A stretch of 64,000 bases of DNA from Amarolinea sp964580725 (lineage in GTDB: Bacteria > Chloroflexota > Anaerolineae > SSC4 > Amarolineaceae), in assembly GCA_964580725.1 (NCBI GenBank), contig CAZOLV010000010.1, positions 14,711 through 78,710 of the forward strand. The letters are read 5' to 3'. This document shows positions 63,902-64,000 of this stretch, piece after piece. Position numbers and translations under genes: made by a program. Every line of letters begins with the position of its first letter. Positions within the stretch are counted from its first letter, which is position 1. The notes below the pieces were generated by a model. That model was given only the letters and a program-made list of their open reading frames with translations, was not told where the DNA came from and did no database searches.

Positions 63902-64000
63902 CGTTCGTAGTGGGCGCTTGAGCGCCGTCGTTCGTAGTAGGCGCTTGAGCGCCCTCGTTCGTAGTAGGCGCTTGAGCGCCGTCGTTCGTAGTAGGCGCTT
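63902..64000. repeat. 27-bp tandem repeat with internal palindrome (runs off the window)
   Basis: Three full units (63902-63928, 63929-63955, 63956-63982) and an 18-bp partial unit. Consensus core CGTTCGTAGTAGGCGCTTGA, then GCGCCGT. Each unit contains GGCGCTTGAGCGCC, a 6-bp stem with a TG loop. It lies upstream of the beta-propeller gene in the interval 63795-64000, which shows no gene. Confidence 0.9.

Overview
The window is GC-rich, densely coded and apparently chromosomal. It most resembles a member of the Chloroflexota (Anaerolineae/Caldilineae-like). Reasons: long TPTPT-type linkers in surface proteins, a WNGSAW-type beta-propeller protein, PAS/GAF-rich kinases, an MFS-spermidine synthase fusion, and NifJ paired with a dihydroorotate-dehydrogenase-like protein. 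The lineage is inferred from protein style, not from a marker gene. Three 100-N blocks (18752-18851, 33028-33127, 52934-53033) each lie inside a tandem repeat, so they are assembly gaps of unknown true length. I saw no rRNA, tRNA, CRISPR array, transposase or phage gene.

Layout. 1-10923 (minus): a coupled cluster with two multi-PAS/GAF histidine kinases, a MATE exporter, a small membrane protein and a glycosidase-like protein carrying two peptidoglycan-recognition-like domains (cut by the window edge). 11328-18410 (plus): MFS-spermidine synthase fusion, isocitrate dehydrogenase, then sdhCDAB. 18411-18919: a truncated PIN-domain gene ending in a 21-bp minisatellite. 30233-18917 (minus): a catabolic cluster of FdrA, DUF1116, a duplicated cyclase-family hydrolase, a three-subunit molybdenum hydroxylase, a CoxG-like protein and an NCS2 nucleobase permease, driven by a near-consensus promoter. 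30484-33612 (plus): an apparently leaderless acyl-CoA dehydrogenase/APH-kinase pair and a basic repeat protein. 33620-43514: a second acyl-CoA dehydrogenase, a cspA-RRM cold-shock pair, efp, an S41 protease-like protein lacking its lysine, a 15-ribbon zinc protein, a YbaK-like deacylase, threonine dehydratase and an arylsulfotransferase-like protein. 43783-48443: nifJ and its DHOD-like partner. 60346-48593 (minus): an aromatic amino acid cluster (chorismate mutase-prephenate dehydratase, two DAHP synthases, two surface proteins, tyrA, a HAD phosphatase, aroA, aroE). The right end is a large beta-propeller surface protein and a 27-bp tandem repeat.

How the parts work together. The strongest regulatory discovery is upstream of the chorismate mutase-prephenate dehydratase gene. 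A consensus promoter overlaps the stop codon of the preceding gene. It is followed by a 62-codon leader peptide with eight Phe/Tyr/Trp residues in 15 codons, and by five alternating complementary segments ending in an intrinsic terminator: a complete aromatic-amino-acid attenuator. The strongest metabolic candidate is the FdrA-to-NCS2 cluster. It reads as import, Mo-dependent hydroxylation, hydrolytic ring opening and carbamoyl-group recovery from a nitrogen heterocycle whose identity the sequence does not reveal.
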